DNA of 64,000 nt from Anastatus disparis (GCA_017163975.1 JAFFSR010000251.1:4154001-4218000); one strand, 5' to 3'; positions 13,301-25,800 are shown, counted from the first letter of the stretch. Notes: generated from the letters alone by a model not told the origin. A program made the numbers and translations.

Positions 13301-15027
13301 AATATTTAAAAAAGTAATTTTACAATCAAAGGATAGGATTTATAATATCGTTAAAACGATTTATTTTAAAATTAAGTTATAATTAAAAGAAAAAAAAAAG
13401 ATAATTTTAATTTCTGTGTACGACGTTCCTTTGATTATTATGTCAACATCAATAATCATCTCGCGCGAAATGATAACACGAAAACTATTAACTCGCCTAC
13501 AGCACTTTATAACACTGAACAGAAAGCTTCTCTATAAATATTTTGACGTGTTTATGGAGACGCATTTTTTCTTCTTCTATTTTTTTTTTTTTTCTTCCTT
13601 TTAACAGATAAGTTTCTCACGCGGTGTAAGGTTGGAAAGGCCATGTGCATTAGCTTATATCTTTGAAGGTCAATAATTTTAAATTTCAATACCATTCTCA
13701 AGTCGCAAAATCATTATCGGAGAGGAGAGGGATTCATCTCTTTCAATGGTCGAAAAATATTTTTGGCATATAGGTATACTCTCTCGTTTGAAGGAACGAT
13801 CTTGAGTGCTCTGCAGCTTCTGCTAATTTTAATCAATGAGTATCAATGAGGAAAGGCTAAACTTAAGTTTTTAATATTCTTCAATTAATTTTTCGTTGCT
13901 AACGTATTGATTTTTTGGCTTCATTTAAAAAGAGGAATAAAAAAATTTTATTAATATTTGTTTTTGACTTACGATCTACGTGGATTATATAAATTTAACT
14001 TGAATTTAACGTTTAGTATTTGAACTTTTTATACGCAAGCTTCTAAACTGAAATGTAACGTGAAATTCATCAAAATTTTAAACTATATAGATGAATTTTC
14101 GGAACCGGTTGTGTTAGCTCATCAAACTTCATTTTCGACAACACGAAAGTTATTAAAGTTTATTGATGTTTGTACTATAACATTTTGAATTTTGCATTTA
14201 AAATGACATTTCTAATAACTATTAGAATTCAAAACTTATAATTTCAAAATGTATTGCATGCGATACAGAAGCAAACAGTCTCGGTCAGGTCGAATTTCAG
14301 GAAGCATTGTTTGGAATATATTGTTTTTTCCGATTTCAGATGGTTTTTGTGAAAGAAAAATTAAACTCTGTAAATGGGCTTAAAATCCATAGATATTTAA
14401 ATAAACAAGCAAATAAATAAAAATGATTTATTTGTTGTTTTTCATAAGTAATAAAGCATTTAATATTTTCTTAACAGTATTGGTAAAAACTTTTATGACA
14501 TTATAATGATTCATTTGAACTCGATTTACAAACAAAGCTACTTAAATTTTAATATTTTTTTCAAGTAATACTTTTATAAAAATATATTTTATTCATAGAT
14601 ATTTTATTGTTATAGGTTTATTCTATGTTTATTATTATGCGCCATCATTTTTTCATGAAATTTATTAATTTTCAGATTTTTTATTTTTCTATGGACTTTT
14701 TTTATAAACTTATATATTATCTGCATTGCAGTGCGATCAAGAATGCTAAATAAACTTTAGACATGAATATAATAAATTTTCTGCTTAAGCTAATGTAATG
14801 GGGTACATGATTCATATATTGTTGTTATACCGACATTACAATTTTCCGAAATATCTCCACATTATTTTTATTAATTAAGATGGAAGCCTGTAATATACAG
14901 ATATTTTAAAAAATTTTGAAAACATTGGTACATTACATTTCTTTAAATTTTTTCCCCTTGAACCATAGTTGTGCTTTATCAATATAAAGCTATTAAAAAT
15001 ATATTTGCCCTTTGCAATTTCCTCGAT
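10344..15027. other. Non-coding AT-rich stretch, nothing recognised
   Basis: Open frames here are short, low-complexity and Phe/Lys-rich, as expected from poly-A/T tracts. No gene, RNA or complete repeat was identified. The 3' untranslated region of the F-box gene probably occupies the right edge. Confidence 0.5.
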
Positions 15028-17527
15028 TTACCAACTGCTTTGGGTATAGTAATTTTGAAAAATAAATATCCTTTCTGTACTTAACCGAAGAAATGGTGAT
15101 GTCGCCGTAGTAATACGATCGATATCAATACCTGTCTTAGACACATAGATTTCAAGGGTAAGATTGTTGGTACGATTTTTTGTTGCTTCGATTGCAACTT
15201 GGACTAATTTGTTGCTCACTCTTCTACAGTCAGAGACATCAAGTATTTCAAGATTATGCGATTTTTTTATTAACCGACATAGGCCTTGATTTTTCAATTC
15301 TCTGCAGCAAGTGCATTTCAGCTTACGTAAATTCGGCATATTTGGGAATATATCATCAGTAATGTCGAGACAGCTTATATCGAGGTCTTCAAGTTTAGGT
15401 AATGAGACGATATTGGCCAAACCTTTATTACTGATTGAAAAATCATCTGCAAGTATGGACATAAGCGAAAAATTTTAATTAAAAATAAATCTTTTTATTC
15501 ATTGAAACTGACTGAAAATTTCAGATAGTTTAGATAAAAATAAAAAAAATATTTACTCACTTGAAAGATTAACTCTTTTTAATTCTCTGCATTTTTCTCC
15601 AATCACTTTCAAAGCTGCATCATTAATTAAATTGTTGCTTTGAATATCCAAAATTTCGAGATTAATAAATTCTTCAATGTGAAATAACGTACGACCAATT
15701 GGTATCGGTCGTTTGCTATAGTCACGGAATTCAAATTCTTTTAAACTTTTTGCGCGAAAGCACACTGTATTAAAAGTTTTAGAAGTTAAAGCTTTACAAA
15801 AACTTAACGTTAGAGTGTGTAATTTTTGGAATTTATTCACAGCCTGTTAGTAAACAAAATAGACAAATGATCATTATTTAAATAACGTTTTAATTAATTA
15901 AAGTTTAAAATTAACTTACTTTTTTAATATTACACGATGATAAATCATGACAGCCAATTATGATAAGTGTTTCTAAATAATCTGCGGATAGATTTAATAA
16001 ACATTTTCCGTTAATTCTAATTAACTCAAGTTTAACGTACCGAAGTTTCTTGTTGTTTAAGAATAATTTTGATAAGTGTCCGTCGTCAATTACATCGTCA
16101 TAAATTAAGTCCGGATCTGAATTTTCAAAATCAACGTACTGCAAATTTGTGCAGTATTTAGCAAAGACTGAAACAACTTTTCCAGTTAATTCTTCCCAAT
16201 GCCCGTATCTTCTCGAGAAATCGATATGCGTGAGAAATGAGCCACAACGAAATAATATTTTTTTAAGAGTTATTACCTTCAAGTGTCTTAGGTTCTCGCA
16301 TACGCTATCATCTCCCCATGTATTATTTTTTAAGTCGAATTTCTTAAAAGTATGCCAAGAACGTCGGCTAACAATTTCCCATCGTCTACAAACTGTATAA
16401 AAATTTTACACCAATGATTAGAAATTTAATTTATGTTTATCTATTTTCTTATAATTAAATAAAAATTAGGCATATCATGCTATGCATACGGGCTGAATAA
16501 ATTTTATTGTAAATACCTTTTTCCAATAGAAAACGATTTCCACGAGGAATATAAGTAAAAATTTGCATTAAACAATCATCGTTTAGTTTATGGATTTCTG
16601 TTTTATCATTTATTATGCATCCAGTAGGAAAATCTGTAATAAACAAAGCGTTTAGTAAGGAGGATGTAACATATCGACATTACAGCTTTCCAAATTTTTC
16701 CAAACATTAAAATATTATGAGCACGAAATCCAACACGATGAATATTAAGGCGACTTCGGATTTTAGGTTAGGTTTTATTTTTGAGTTTACTAATTACTCT
16801 TTCAATATGTAAAATTTTTCAGATTTTTTAATTTTCCACCATTCTACGGATTATAATAAATGGTGGAAAATTAAAAAATTCAAAAAATTTTAGAAACTGA
16901 AAGAGTAATTTGTAAACTACAAAATGAAATCGAACCGAACTTCCGTAGTCGCCTTAAGGGAGAATAATAATTTTTTAAAAATTATACCGAGAAAATCAAT
17001 TTTTTAAAATATTGTTGATTGTTGATTATGAAAAAAATAAAAAGTTAATGTAATATTTGAAATCACATATTATTTTTGCTGGTTAGAGTGAAATAAATTT
17101 ACGATTATAAATGTGTAATTTTAACTTAATTTAAATTTGCATTAATAAGTAAAAGTTAAAAATTTAAATTTTTATCGATTTTTTTCTCATTGCTTTTGTT
17201 CATATTTGTGTTTGTTTATGAAAAAAAGTTGGTCGAAAAATATTGCACTACAGATCATATATACTAGATCATGATTGTAATTTTTATTTTTATTTAACGT
17301 ACAAATTTATTAACGTTAACTCTATATAAACAATCAGTGATTTTTTTGTCAATTGAATAAAAAATTTGCGACTTGGCATCCGTTCATAAAAAAAACAAAA
17401 AAAGTCTGTAAAGTTTTTTTAAATACACAAACTTACCACTAACAGCAGGCGAATTTTTTATTTTCTTCGAATTTCTTGATTGTTGACTAACAAGCAATCG
17501 AGAATTTAGATCCGTCATTATTTCCAT
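15028..17527 (-). CDS. F-box/leucine-rich-repeat protein (FBXL type), possible frameshift in the F-box
   Basis: A substrate receptor of SCF-type ubiquitin ligases is the likely role. Five exons were placed: 17,437-17,527, 16,517-16,633, 15,920-16,393, 15,561-15,843 and 15,028-15,446, all with GT/AG borders and matching phases except one point. The F-box begins at about residue 44 (HKLNDDCLMQIFTYI) and should end in VCRRW then EIVSRRSW. LRRs follow from about residue 110, with repeats such as LEDLDISCLDIT and LEILDVSDCRRVS. A run of four Gs (16,378-16,381 as C on plus) shifts the frame between VCRRW and EIVSRRSW. With three Gs the gene encodes 460 residues. Alternatively, an AG seven bases further in (acceptor at 16,387-16,388) restores the frame and gives 458 residues without VCRRW. 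The specific orthologue is not recognised. Confidence 0.82.
16745..16957. mobile_element. Foldback MITE flanked by TTAA (family 1, copy 1)
   Basis: TTAAGGCGACTTCGGA at the left end is mirrored by TCCGTAGTCGCCTTAA at the right. The two halves are complementary for most of their length, and TTAA lies at both edges, as for piggyBac-like elements. It sits in intron 1 of the F-box gene. A second copy lies at 28,571-28,769. Confidence 0.8.
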
Positions 17528-18845
17528 ATTTTAAATTTTTATCCTACTCATAAAACTTATAACAAATGATTAAATAATTTAACATAAAAATAAAGTAAAC
17601 CTTTATAAAAAAAACGTTATTTTTTATTAAAATTTGTCTAAACACTGGCTTTGATCACAAAACCAAATTGTCGATTATCTATAGTAAATAATTATTTTAA
17701 TATACCATTGAAATTTAGCAGCAATTTTGCTTAAAAATTGGTATAATAATGCAGTGATATTTTAATATTAAAGAGAAAAAATACAAATATCACTAATACA
17801 AAAATGAAAAGTCTTAGCAAATTTCACCAGTTTTCAGAACCTGACATGAACTAATGAAGCATCGCTTGACCAGACTAAGTTTATCCGCCTACTTTCATTA
17901 ACTATATAGATCTTTAGGAGGATCAATATATTAGAGGATATTTTGGTTTTCGGAAAAAAACCCGTTACCTTTCTACCTGAAATCATCCCTAATGGTTTTC
18001 GTATTGACAATTTCATACTTACCTGTGCAATATTATTGAACTTTATAAAATCATATTGAGATCTAACTCAGCCATTTAACTATCAATTTGTACAAATTTT
18101 GAAAAAACAATTAGAAAATCGCATATTTAATGATTAATGCATCATTAATGCAATTCTGGATATTAATTTGAATAGGCTTTACAAACGGTCATATCATGAC
18201 ATCATATCTTTTGAAAAGCTGATTATAAATAATTAAAATTATCTATACAGTATTATTAAACACTTAAAGCATAAAAAAATATAATAATTGTCATTAAATA
18301 TTTTTAATCAGCCTTAGAAAAAACACTTTTTTTGCTCTGAATGTTTTATTAAAATTGACGATGATCCTTCACTTTGTTCTATATGCGATTCTAAAGAACA
18401 TATAACTTATTTTATTGAAATCCCTATCATTACTCAATTAAGAACTCTTTTTAAAAAACCTTTATTTTTTTAAACAATAAGTATCTACAGATTTAAAAGA
18501 AATAAACTAAAAGTTCCATCTAAACGCAAGTAAATTTACTTTAGTAAAATTAATTGTAATATTAGTAAAGTTATAAATAATATAATAGGCGCGACCACTT
18601 GGTAAAGCTTTTTTAATTAAATCATATTTAATTTATCTATTAATTATTTTCTTTTTGAATTGTTTTTTTTTTAATCTCTTGATGTACAGCTACGTTTAAT
18701 TAACTTTTGTCAAGATTAAAATTTTCATGATTTTATTCATAAAATTGAAATCAATGTCAGGTTGCAATTTTTTTTATGAAATGCATAAAATTAAAGGTTT
18801 CCCAATCATAAAATACCTTTATTAACATGAAGAAACAAGGTTTAT
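17528..18845. other. Intergenic; nothing recognised
   Basis: AT-rich sequence upstream of the F-box gene start. It should include that gene's promoter, but no specific element can be named. Confidence 0.5.
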
Positions 18846-19035
18846 CAGTGGCTCATTCGGTAGAGTGATGGATTCGTGATCTCGAGGTCTCGAGTTCGAA
18901 TCCCGCTCGCGGCAACTGATTGATACAAGCATCACTGTATTCGGTACATATGCTTTGTTCACAAACACACTGATAACCTTCGTCGCTAATTAGCATCGTA
19001 ATGATAGCATAAATATAGCAACGTTAAATAAATAA
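18846..19035 (+). mobile_element. tRNA-derived SINE (family S1), near full length
   Basis: The 5' part is tRNA-like: GTGGCTCATTCGGTAGAG carries a box A, and GAGTTCGAATCCC is a box B. A non-tRNA body follows (CAAGCAYCACTG, then YTTTGTTCACAAACACACTG, then GCTAATTAGCATCG) with the 3' end CAACGTTAAATAAATAAAA. It is one of about fifteen copies or fragments in this window. The anticodon-loop position reads TCGTGAT here and TCGTAAT in most copies, suggesting a tRNA-Thr(CGT)-like source. Confidence 0.85.
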
Positions 19036-19341
19036 AAAATCAAATAGTCAGTGTATCTGGTTCCTTTATCGAGTAAAGAGTATCTCGACATGACCTGTTA
19101 ATATATTGTATTAAAGGAATTTATAATTTTTATTTGCATTTTATTTTAAAAAAAGTAAGAATATATGCATTAAATTTTTTTTAAATATTAATATTGTGTT
19201 ACGCTATAGTGGAAATGGATATTGCAAAAAATTTTTTACAATTGTTTAAAACTATTTATAACTGTTTAAAAACGTCTGAATTGAGACACATATATTAGTT
19301 ATAGGCATTTATACGCAGTTTTAAATAATTATAAACAGTTA

Positions 19342-20162
19342 TAGGGGAAGGTGGGGCTAAATTCCAGACGTTTTTTTAAGAGAAGATTTCTTCTCCGGTA
19401 GTGAAATAATTGACTCTACCAAAGCATTAACACTAAGTTTAGACTTCAAACTGAATAAAAAAAATGGTCTAGGCTCCTTATTATTCATTTAACATAACAA
19501 TAGTTTGGATCGAAAAAAAAATTGTTTTTTGGAAAGTAGCCCCATGTATGGGGTAACTTTACATTTTGCATTGGGGCTATTTTCCGATTGTACTATTAAA
19601 CTTGGAAAATACAATTAAATTTTTTATTTAACGAATTTTTTCAAATTTTTGACTATTTTATTAATCATTAATGCATTAATAATCACAAAAATATAATATT
19701 AACATTATAATATTCGTATGAATATTAAATAAATTATTATTGATATAAAATGAATAAAAAAGCGATTTTCCAAAAAATCCCTATTAATTAACATTGTTTT
19801 GGAAAGTTGCCCCAAATGATTAAAAATCCTTGAACTGTCAGTACTAAGCTTAAACTTGACGTATCGGGTCATACTAGGTGTCAAAATTTTTGTTTTTTAA
19901 TGTACTATAAACTTATTATTACGTGACAAATCGTTTCGTTCACACAGAATTATGAGATGTATTTTTAGCGGCACTGCGAAAAAAAAGAAGTGGCTGTTAC
20001 GAATTTAATTTATCAAGTAATCTACTAGAAGTTGTATAAAAAAGTTCGTTTTTATATATATTTTTAATCTATTTTACTGACCCCGGATAAAAATTTTCAT
20101 GTGTGAGATTATTAAGCATTCTTAAAGTTACCCCATCTGGAAATTCGCCCCACTCTCCCCTA
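19342..20162. mobile_element. Non-autonomous TA-flanked DNA transposon with GGGGARRGTGGGGC ends
   Basis: The left end TAGGGGAAGGTGGGGCTAA is mirrored by GGAAATTCGCCCCACTCTCCCCTA at the right end. Both are bordered by TA, as expected of mariner/Tc1-like insertion. Internal copies of GGAAAGTWGCCCC and GGGGCTATTTTCC recur. No transposase frame remains. Confidence 0.7.
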
Positions 20163-20494
20163 AACATATATAAAAAGTTGTATACAATACCAAAAATATT
20201 CTATAAATTTTTAATTCAAATTTCCCGCTAAAAGCAATCGTGAGGTTGCCACTGTGCTCAACACATTGGAAAGAAAAGTAGTGGAGGATTCACATCGGTC
20301 ATGTTGGGATTAATTCTCTATACAACTAACAGCACTGACGCTTGCAGTGTTTTTTTAGAATAAAAAGGCTTCTGCTAATATTATTTATTGGGCGTATTAC
20401 ATTTTTTTTGTTTTCTATTGATGAAAGTTAATAAGAGTTTTAAAAAACAATATTCGATAAATTATTAAAAGCATATCTACTTATAAATTATAAA

Positions 20495-20874
20495 ATGTCT
20501 GGACATAGAGAAGCTATTCAAAAACAAATACAACAAGATTGGGCTAATCGAGAGTACATAGAAGTAATTACAGGGAGCATTAAAAAAATTACTGATTTTC
20601 TGAATTCCTTTGGTAAATTTATATGAAAATTAATTACATATCATCAATATATTATTCTTACATAAAAATTCATAATTTTTTTTCTCTCTCAAGACATGTC
20701 TTGCAGATCACGCTTGGCAGTACTAAATGAAAAATTGACAACATTGGAGCGTAGGATTGAATATCTGGAAGCTTGTGTGAGTTATAATTTTATAATCTCA
20801 AATTTATTGATGACATTTTTTATATTATAAAATTGTTAAAATTTCAGGTCACAAAAGGAGAAACATTGACATGA
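20495..20874 (+). CDS. BRK1: BRICK1, subunit of the SCAR/WAVE actin-regulatory complex
   Basis: BRK1 is the smallest subunit of the pentameric WAVE regulatory complex, which relays Rac signals to Arp2/3-driven actin branching. Three exons (20,495-20,612, 20,694-20,776, 20,848-20,874) with GT/AG borders give 75 residues, the length of the human protein. The sequence is nearly diagnostic: [19 protein letters not shown], then [15 protein letters not shown], and the C-terminus VTKGETLT. It is a single coiled-coil helix without a catalytic site. The start is the first ATG, and the family begins with the same short M-x-G segment. An AATAAA at about 20,967 lies 90 bases after the stop. The gene converges on NDUFA11; the stop codons are 246 bases apart. 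Confidence 0.97.
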
Positions 20875-20966
20875 AGAGTCGACTTATTGTCTTGTTCATT
20901 CCGCATTACACTTTTTTACCTTGAATGTTGTATATAATCATGAATTATAAGAATTAAAGAATTTTA

Positions 20967-21005
20967 AATAAAAAATTGATTTTATATATCTAATATTCAT
21001 TTATT
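20967..21005. terminator. Facing polyadenylation signals of BRK1 and NDUFA11
   Basis: AATAAA on the plus strand at about 20,967-20,972 suits BRK1. TTTATT at 21,000-21,005, AATAAA on the minus strand, suits NDUFA11. The two 3' ends therefore probably overlap or nearly touch. Confidence 0.55.
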
Positions 21006-21120
21006 GATCTCCTTTACAATACACGAATGTTTGCTAAAATTTACAAGACATACATGTATAATATTTCTGATAACATAACAAATCAATGGATAATTTATTA
21101 GTAATATTCTAAAATTTTAG

Positions 21121-21914
21121 TTAAAAGTTTTTGTAGTATGACTCCCTGTCTAATTCAAAGTATGGTTTTTTAGTATAATCCCTGTAAGGTACATTTCTCC
21201 ATGGGAAGTACCACTTATGAGGTAAATCATTAGGCATAATTAAATTTTTCTGTTCATATCTATCCTTATTCTTTTCCAGGTCTTGCCTTAGAACTCCATA
21301 AACGACAAAGAAAAATGTTCCCCATCCACTCATCAAGTAACTCTTTTGCCACGCATGTAAAATGGCACCAGCTGACATAGCTGCAAATCATAAATATGAT
21401 ATAATACTTATATTTACATATATACATTAATATAAGCCAAGTGAAATCATAAAACTGATGTAAAAAACAAACATTAGAAATTTTTTGAAAATATATTTAA
21501 GTTTTAAAGATGGTTATACTGATTAAAATAAGTAATATTAAGTGTCATATTGTTAGTCTATTGAAAAAAAAACCTCATAATCCTAATAAAATATAAACAA
21601 ATAAACGTCATACCTCCAGCTATATAATTCACGAAATCATCCTTTTTTCTGATCTTAGTCATTATGTATGTAACCGAAGAAAATGACACAGCCATTCCAG
21701 TCAAAGGTACTAGCCAGTAGCCAGCAGTATTAAAAAATTGACCTGCAGTTTGACATTTTGAAAATAAACATGCATCGTAAACTCCTGCAAAACTTCCTGT
21801 AGCTAATGCATATTTTGATAAACCAATTATTTTACCACAGGGATCTTGACCATCTGGCTTATTATAATAATTGAAATCTTTCAGATAATCACTAAAGAAT
21901 TCAAGAGGGTACAT
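21121..21914 (-). CDS. NDUFA11: NADH dehydrogenase (complex I) accessory subunit NDUFA11 / B14.7
   Basis: A membrane-arm accessory subunit of mitochondrial complex I, related to the Tim17/22/23 fold. Two coding exons (21,614-21,914 and 21,121-21,380) join in phase 1 to give 186 residues. Visible features are GKIIGLSKYALATGSFAGVYD, typical of the first helix of the family, then GYWLVPLTGMAVSFSSVTYI, VNYIAGAMSAGAILHAWQKS at the splice junction, and a C-terminal tail YEQKNLIMPNDLPHKWYFPW. The ATG at 21,914 lies eight bases inside an exon preceded by a good acceptor (TTTTTAG), so the gene has a 5' untranslated exon further up. The small offset between acceptor and ATG fits the start choice. It is divergent from NDUFV3. 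Confidence 0.92.
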
Positions 21915-22507
21915 TTTGATGTCTAAAAATAAAAAAAATGATTTCATAACTACAAAAAACATATAATACATTTTAAGGTTAACAACACTTTCTATATTGA
22001 ACAATAACTATTTTCTAGCCAATTATTTTCATCAAACACATATGTTCAAAATATAATAATATAATCCTAAGTGGTTTTCTTAAAAATATAAAACCATTTT
22101 TTTATAAAAATAATAAAACTAAAACCATAATAAATTTTTCAGATGTTTACAAATCAATTAAAAATTGGTAGTGTATGTAAAATCGAACTAATATAAATTT
22201 ATATAAAACAATAGAATATATTTTTATAGAGTACTAAATAAAAGTAAATTAACAAATAAAATGTTAAAATATAAAAATTATTTACTTTATAATTTTGCAC
22301 TTCAATGAAAAACTGATATGCGGTCCTCCATGGGAATCAGCTGGGAATGTTATGTAATGTTGACCAATGAATAGCAGCCTTTAAAATTTTCAGCCTATCA
22401 GAATTAAGGTTTGCCTGACAACAGAAGGAGATGCAGTCAGTGTTCTTCTGCTCTCTCACATCAGATAATCAATTTTGCAAAAAGTAATATTTTTCATTTT
22501 GATAGAA
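21915..22507. promoter_or_regulatory. Shared divergent promoter region, NDUFA11 and NDUFV3
   Basis: 593 bases separate the start codons of two complex I accessory subunit genes that point away from each other. The NDUFA11 5' untranslated exon must lie here. The less AT-rich part at about 22,315-22,450, including ACAGAAGGAGATGCAGTCAG, is the likeliest core. No TATA box is assigned. Confidence 0.6.
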
Positions 22508-23634
22508 ATGTTTCGCGTTATTAGTGCGCGACTCAATCCGCAGGTATTAAATATATTTATATAAATAATAAATTTAAATACATACTGTAATATCATATTT
22601 TTAATTCAAGTATTTTGATCAAAATAAAAATAGTTAACCTATTTAATTTTATTTTTATTAGATTATAATATTGTCTTATTTTAATGTAAATAAAATTGTA
22701 TTTTCATTAATAAAATTATTTAATTATACCTAATTTGTTAAATGTAAAGCCTTTAATTATTGTATTTGCAGAGATCTGTTGTAATATTCAATCGAAACCT
22801 GACCTCTGATACGCAACAATCCAAAAGTAATGCACCAAAGTCTCCACCAAGCTCAAGTATACCAGATGTACCAGGATTTACAAATAAAGTTGTAGAAGTT
22901 CCTGATTATCGTAAGTCCTATATTATAATATTAGGTATATTTTCCAATCATGAAACTTTGTCATTTTTTACGAGGATGAATCATGAAAAAATAGTTAGGT
23001 TTCTTCATTTAGAGTTCAATTTGCAGTCCATTTAAACAGCATTGGTTATGTTTTCTTTTAAAATCTACACCTTCAATTATTGAATCAGTGATATATATTT
23101 TATTAAAATTAACAAAAATCATTAAAAGTGATAAATAGTCATATCTAAACAATTTCAGAATTGGAAAGAAATTGTTTCAATTGATACATAAAAACATAAA
23201 CTTGATTTAGTAATAAACAAAATACTTAAACTTAAACATTTGCTAATTTTATTAACAGTATTTAGTAGTTTAAAATTAAATTGATAAATAATCAAAAATT
23301 GACATTTAAACTTTATTCTTAAAAAAAAAATTATTTGATTCATAAATTAATCTTAATATGTATTGATCCGATAATATATATATTGTATTAATTTCTATTT
23401 TTAATATATAATGTTCAATATTCATTAAATTTATAAATATTGCATACGTTGTTTACAAGTCTAATTTATTTTTAAATTTATGTTACAGCTGTGGGATTTG
23501 CAGGTGCTGCAAAAGAAAAGGAATATAAGAATCCAGAATATTTCTGTTATCATGTAGATTCCTTTGGCGATTCGATGGTGGAATTAGAAAAATATAGATT
23601 ACCAGCACCATCGAATAAAAAGAAAACTAAGTAA
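22508..23634 (+). CDS. NDUFV3: NADH dehydrogenase (complex I) flavoprotein 3, short form
   Basis: An accessory subunit of the NADH-oxidising module of mitochondrial complex I. Exons 22,508-22,543, 22,772-22,910 and 23,489-23,634 give 106 residues. The N-terminus MFRVISARLNPQ with following Arg is a typical mitochondrial targeting start. The conserved C-terminal block is YKNPEYFCYHVDSFGDSMVE, continuing into LEKYRLPAPS; the family form is YKN-x-x-x-Y then an acidic L-E-L-x-K-x-R-x-P-x-PS end. The middle (SPPSSSIPDVPGF) is low-complexity. Length matches the short 10-kDa isoform. Part of this gene (intron 2 and a shrunken last exon) is repeated at 29,569-30,067. Confidence 0.9.
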
Positions 23635-23787
23635 ATATTGTGACTGCAATATACTTTTTTTTGAATATATAGGTCAAATTACAGAAAATTATTCAAATAT
23701 GTAAAATATGTACATTTTAAAATAACAAATTAAATGATTTTAAATATCCAGTAAATGTATATTTATTTATTATATATTATATCTTAA

Positions 23788-23898
23788 GTCATTAGTAATA
23801 GAGTGATGGATTTGTAATCTCGAGGTCCCGAGTTCGAATCCCGTTCTCGGTGAATAAGCACCACTGTACGTTATATGTGCTTTTTGTTCACTAACAGG
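23788..23898 (+). mobile_element. SINE S1, 3'-truncated copy
   Basis: Matches the tRNA-like half of the S1 consensus (AGTAATAGAGTGATGG, then GAGTTCGAATCCCGTTCTC) and the start of the body, then breaks off after TTTTTGTTCACTAACAGGC. Confidence 0.75.
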
Positions 23899-24799
23899 CA
23901 ACAAAAAAATGAAAAATTAAACTTTTTACAAATTTCATAAAAATATTTTCAATTTGTTTTAATTTGCAATATAATTGTTTTAATTTTAACAAACCTAAAA
24001 AAAGGAAAATTTAAATGAACGAATGAAAAGTTAATTTTTAAATTTCAACTATATTGCATGTAAAAACTTTTTATGAAGTAAATTGTAAAAGTTGAATATA
24101 ATAATTTGATGCATATTAATAGTTAAATTATTCATTAACATACAGTATAAAATTAAAATGAATAATGTAATGTGTTTAATAGATGTATGATAAAACAAAT
24201 TTCTATGAGATAACATAAATTGTTGAGTACGTTTTCTTTGAAAATAAATTGTTGTTACTTCGAAAAAAAGGTACATTAAGAAGTTGAACTGAATTAAAAA
24301 TTCAAATTTAGAAAGTAATTTAAGATACATTAAAATGAACAAAAAAAACGTAAAAATTTTTGTAGATGATACAAACAATACATAATTGGTGCATGACCAA
24401 TAGGTAAGTGATGCAAAATGTATAATTAAATATAATAATAACATTTGTTTTTTTATTGTCAAATCAATAATATTATTTAATTTAACATGTAAATTTGTTT
24501 TTAACTCAACTTCTGCTTTTCTGTTCAATTTTTTTTCATTTTTTGTTTTAAAAATTTCTCTTGTATTTGAATTACTTTATTTTACTTATCAATTATTTTT
24601 TATGACTTACTCTACATTTGTTCTCTAATGTATTGATATTCTTTTTCTTTAAATTTAGGAACTTTTTAATTAACAGCTATTTTTTAAAAGTTTTTTTCTC
24701 TTTTTATTTTTTTTTAATAAAAATATTTCGTGGTTTGTTTTCAATAACTAAATATACATTTATTTACTCCCATCTATGATAAACTTTTTACTTTTTTAT

Positions 24800-24985
24800 T
24801 TTATTTAACGTTTCAGTATTTATGCTATCAATACGATGCTAATTAGCGACGTAGGTTTCTTAGTGTGTTTGTGGACAAAACACATTTAACTTACAACACT
24901 GGTTGTTTAAATCGGCCGCCGAGAGCAGGAATCGAACTCGAGTCCTCGAGTTCGAATCGCTCCCGAATGAGACCTCATTTATGAT
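24800..24985 (-). mobile_element. SINE S1, rearranged copy
   Basis: Reverse orientation: TTATTTAACG tail, TGCTATCAATACGATGCTAATTAGCGACG, then a box B region where GAGTCCTCGAG is followed directly by TTCGAATCGCTCCCGAATGAG. The tRNA-like part is internally scrambled. Confidence 0.7.
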
Positions 24986-25538
24986 AAATATTTTTTTAAA
25001 TATAAAGAAATTAATTCTTCTGCTTTTAATTAAAATATGTTTATTACGCACCTCTTTGATTTATAGTTAACGATTGATAACTTCAAACAAAATAATATTT
25101 TCTTCTTTTTCTTCTTGAATTTTGATTGAAATTTAAATTTTAATAATTATTTTACTAGCAAACTAATTAATTGAATGAAAAAGAGATTTAAAATGTTATC
25201 CAAAGCATAAAGCACTCGTTCAACTAACAATATTTTCAGATTTATATAGTTTTTATCAGTGGATAAAAAATATTATTTGTAGTCCAAAACGCAAAAGCAC
25301 ACGGAAAGAAATGAAATTAAGCTGTTTAATAGAAAGGGAAAAAACAAACTGAAAAATTTACCAATCATTCACGCATATAATAAGCTTTACGTTTATCAAC
25401 ATATGAATTTCTAGTAAAAAAAACTTTATTTATGGTTGCTTTTAAGAATGTGCTATGCTAAGGTGATATTTAACTAATAGTACTTTATTACAATGCATTA
25501 GGTAATGCAGGTTTAAAATCATTTTTTTAAAATTTTTA

Positions 25539-25600
25539 TTTAACGTTGCTCTATTTCTTTATGCTACACGTTGTGAAAAAAGCACACGTAACGTACAGGG
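25539..25600 (-). mobile_element. SINE S1 fragment (3' tail only)
   Basis: TTATTTAACGTTGCTCTATT through GCACACGTAACGTACAGGG matches the 3' half of S1 in reverse and then stops. The duplicated copy at 31,284-31,430 is longer, so this one was shortened after the duplication. Confidence 0.65.
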
Positions 25601-25800
25601 AAAAAAAATTGACTATTCGCAAAGTTGTCGAATTAAATGTATTGCTAAATTTTTGAGCATTTTTGCTTTCAAATATAATCAAAAGTAATTCAAAAATTTA
25701 ATTATGTAAAATCAATTAACTCTTCTAAATAGACCAAAAAATATATTTAAATACGTTTGTTTAAGATTCTATGAAAAAATTTATAAAGTGTATATATTTT

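Noticed and set aside
18846..18915. tRNA-Thr gene
   Set aside because: Box A and B are present, but the acceptor stem does not pair well and the same sequence is the head of a dispersed SINE.
24049..24528. 159-codon minus-strand frame with several hydrophobic stretches, superficially like a chemoreceptor
   Set aside because: Low-complexity Leu/Phe/Ile/Asn composition from AT-rich DNA, no family motif, and the duplicated copy at 30.5 kb is broken.
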